A DNA stretch of 38,174 bases from Syntrophomonadaceae bacterium (lineage in GTDB: Bacteria > Bacillota > Dethiobacteria > DTU022): NCBI GenBank assembly GCA_007130825.1, contig SLRT01000094.1, forward strand, positions 1 to 38,174. Direction: 5' to 3'. The notes under the pieces are model-generated. The model made no database searches and was not told where the DNA came from. It was given only the letters and a program-made list of their open reading frames with translations. Position 1 is the first letter of the stretch. Every line of letters begins with the position of its first letter. Below are positions 35,831 through 38,174 of the stretch, one piece after another. The position numbers and the translations under genes are program-made.

Positions 35831-37784
35831 GGTTATAGATTCCTCTCTTTTCCAAGTCTTCACCAACGTAATCCATAGCCAGTTCATGTAGAGACTCTTT
35901 GGTAGGAACACCGTTTTCATTGAATCCTTTAAGCCTGTAATACTCATCTAAGAGCTGAGTTTCAAGCTCGGGAAATCTTTTCTTCCAATGGTTTTCCGGT
36001 GGCTGATCATCATTTCTCCTCAGACCCCTTCTGACATTTATGGCTCTGACTAATGTTCTGTTCCGCTTGGCTATTTTCCATAATTCATCCTTATCAAATT
36101 CAATTCCGGTCGCCGCAGAGATTAAGGTGGGGAAGTTATGTATATGGTAGGGGGGTTTGAGGGGAAATGATGACAACCCGGCACACATTCCAAGGGCATC
36201 ATCAATGTAGTGCATTGTTTCCTGCCAGTCAACAATTTCGCAAACTGCGTCAACGGGTGGATAATATGGAAATGAATTTTCTCCGCGCAGTTCCCAGTTC
36301 AAAAAGATTTCTTTAAGCCTTTCACTGGGTACTTGAACCCAGTCCTTGACGAATTCTTCTCTTTCCTCGCGCGTTGGAAAAGGCGCCTGCGGGAAATTGC
36401 CTTCAATCTGGGTAATGTTTACCTTTTCGCCGGTGGCCCACATGAGGAAATAAATTGGGTTAAGCATTGACAGCTTGATTGGTAGCTGCTCATGTTTTTT
36501 GATGGTGTTATGGTCATATTCTTCCGCCCCCTTGCCAATTTGACGGGCCGCCCAATAGACGCCATCGGCCAAAACATCGCCAATTCCTTCCCGCCGAACA
36601 ATCCTGTCAAGCAACCAGTAAAATTTTCCCTCATTATCGGACGGGATTCCTTCCAAGTCTTTATCAGTGAGGATACCCGCTTCATGAAGCTCGATCGCGA
36701 AGGCCATAACCTGCGGGGTTGAGAATCCGTCCACGCCATATTCGGTTGCCCGTTGGGCGATTTTAAAACCAAAATCCAGGTCTGAATAGGCCGCCATCGT
36801 ATAGGTAAGCTTGGAAAAGCATTTCATCATGTATGTTGAAAGACCGGGGACTGAAATAATCGCACCGCATTTCATCGGGCAGTTATAGCAGCTGATTAAC
36901 CGTTTGCGCACACTTTCTTGCGTCTCTTTCCATTTTTCTTCGACTTCCTTGTTCCAGTAATCTTTTATCCTGGTGCGGGCATTTCCCCAGAGGAAATTTT
37001 CGGTATGCCATTTCTCATCATGGATCAACATTTCTTTCGGTGATCCCAGTCCGGCTAAAATAGGCATAACCCCCGGGACTGGATTACTGTCACGCTCCGG
37101 TATGTATTCAAGAATATCATGGCAAAACTCGATTAATTCAGCTGGCCGGGCAATGTTGACATCTTTGGTTCCACGTACAGCGATCGCTTTTAAACCTTTG
37201 TCTCCCATAACTGCGCCAATTCCGAGCCGGCTGGCACTGGACCTGCTATGCTCGATGGAAGCCATATAGACCCTGTTTTCACCGGCCAGGCCGATAGAAG
37301 CGACCTGTACATCCTCGTCATGCAACTCTTCGCGAATGAGCTTTTCAGTTTCAACAGCCCCTTTACCCTGTAAATGAGAAGCATCACGGATTTCTACCTG
37401 GTCGTTGTTTATCCACAGGTAAACCAGCTTAGGCGATTTGCCACGAAAAATTACTTTGTCATAACCGGCATATTTCAATTCAGGCGCTAAAAAGCCTCCC
37501 ATCATGGAAAATGCCATAAACAAAGTCTGTGGAGAATAGGTAGAAACAATAGTCCGGTTTGCACCAACAGCCGGTGTGCCACATAACAGCCCGGTGCTAA
37601 ATATTAGCAGGTTATCAGGAGAAAAAGGTTCAACATCAGGAGGAACCCGATCCCATAATATTTTGGCGTTGGTACCAAGACCTCCCAGATAGAGTCTGGT
37701 TAATTCCGGATCAGTTTCTACTTTTTCAATGTTTCCGCTTGACAAATCAATTTCTAAATTGTAGCCTGCCTCTGCGTACCTCAT
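35805..37784 (-). CDS. bamB-like: Aldehyde:ferredoxin oxidoreductase-family tungsten/molybdopterin enzyme (BamB-like)
   Basis: YLGGLGTNAKILWDRVPPDVEPFSPDNLLIFSTGLLCGTPAVGANRTIVSTYSPQT, SCYNCPMKCGAIISVPG. Likely ATG at 37784 behind AAGAGG; ORF-track start at 37793 is GTG. Confidence 0.88.
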   Translation of the reverse strand: MRYAEAGYNLEIDLSSGNIEKVETDPELTRLYLGGLGTNAKILWDRVPPDVEPFSPDNLLIFSTGLLCGTPAVGANRTIVSTYSPQTLFMAFSMMGGFLAPELKYAGYDKVIFRGKSPKLVYLWINNDQVEIRDASHLQGKGAVETEKLIREELHDEDVQVASIGLAGENRVYMASIEHSRSSASRLGIGAVMGDKGLKAIAVRGTKDVNIARPAELIEFCHDILEYIPERDSNPVPGVMPILAGLGSPKEMLIHDEKWHTENFLWGNARTRIKDYWNKEVEEKWKETQESVRKRLISCYNCPMKCGAIISVPGLSTYMMKCFSKLTYTMAAYSDLDFGFKIAQRATEYGVDGFSTPQVMAFAIELHEAGILTDKDLEGIPSDNEGKFYWLLDRIVRREGIGDVLADGVYWAARQIGKGAEEYDHNTIKKHEQLPIKLSMLNPIYFLMWATGEKVNITQIEGNFPQAPFPTREEREEFVKDWVQVPSERLKEIFLNWELRGENSFPYYPPVDAVCEIVDWQETMHYIDDALGMCAGLSSFPLKPPYHIHNFPTLISAATGIEFDKDELWKIAKRNRTLVRAINVRRGLRRNDDQPPENHWKKRFPELETQLLDEYYRLKGFNENGVPTKESLHELAMDYVGEDLEKRGIYNHEQSEKNS

Positions 37785-38174
37785 TTTTAACACCTCTTAG
37801 GTATGTTTTTCCTTAAATAATCCAATAATCATTTTGAATCAAGCTTTTAAACCGGAGCACCGCTTATTGAGCACAAGTTACAGTCCTGATTATATGCTAA
37901 AGAAGACTATACCGGGCCTGATCCAAAAAGCTTGTTTAAGTTTGCCCTAAATTCTGCCTGGAACACCCCAAATGAAACTGCTTAATGTGGCCTTGTCGGA
38001 AAAGAATGTAGGTTTAAGCTATATATAGTAATTGTTATGTTAAATAAGGGCCTGCAGTGAGCATGATAGCGATTTTTAAACCAGTGAACTGTGTTTTAAA
38101 CGGCACAGTAACACCGGCAAATTTATATATTTTTATTGCTTATAAAACTTTTCTATCAGCAGCTATTTCATGGT

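Overview
The window looks like a catabolic region of an anaerobic, probably Firmicutes-type bacterium (taxonomy is inference). No rRNA, tRNA, CRISPR array, transposase or integrase was recognised. There are five blocks. (1) A minus-strand set at 4.1-13.3 kb: SDR, thiolase, amidohydrolase, D-2-hydroxyacid dehydrogenase, two 2-hydroxyacyl-CoA dehydratase-type subunits, IorA, IorB and an acyl-CoA ligase. It faces a second acyl-CoA ligase on the plus strand and a 3-hydroxyacyl-CoA dehydrogenase fragment interrupted by an amber codon. (2) A NarX/NarL-like two-component system. (3) A complete DctMQP TRAP transporter and an MFS carrier. (4) UspA, a gamma-carbonic-anhydrase-like protein, a PaaI-type thioesterase and an acetyl-CoA hydrolase/transferase fused to a GNAT domain. 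(5) The highlight, at 26.3-37.8 kb: a minus-strand cluster whose order (tungsten AOR, ferredoxin, HdrD-like, HdrA-like, MvhD-like, NuoE, NuoF, NuoG-like) matches bamBCDEFGHI of the class II benzoyl-CoA reductase complex. Two adjacent redox genes in it are each cut by an in-frame UGA in the supplied ORF track. In the HdrA-like gene the UGA follows NDCSM and precedes ILSPKLVEV. In the MvhD-like gene it forms CxWU. Both have hairpins downstream at SECIS-compatible distances, so I interpret them as two selenoproteins that standard ORF calling would truncate. A decayed fdhD relic sits between the HdrD-like and HdrA-like genes.
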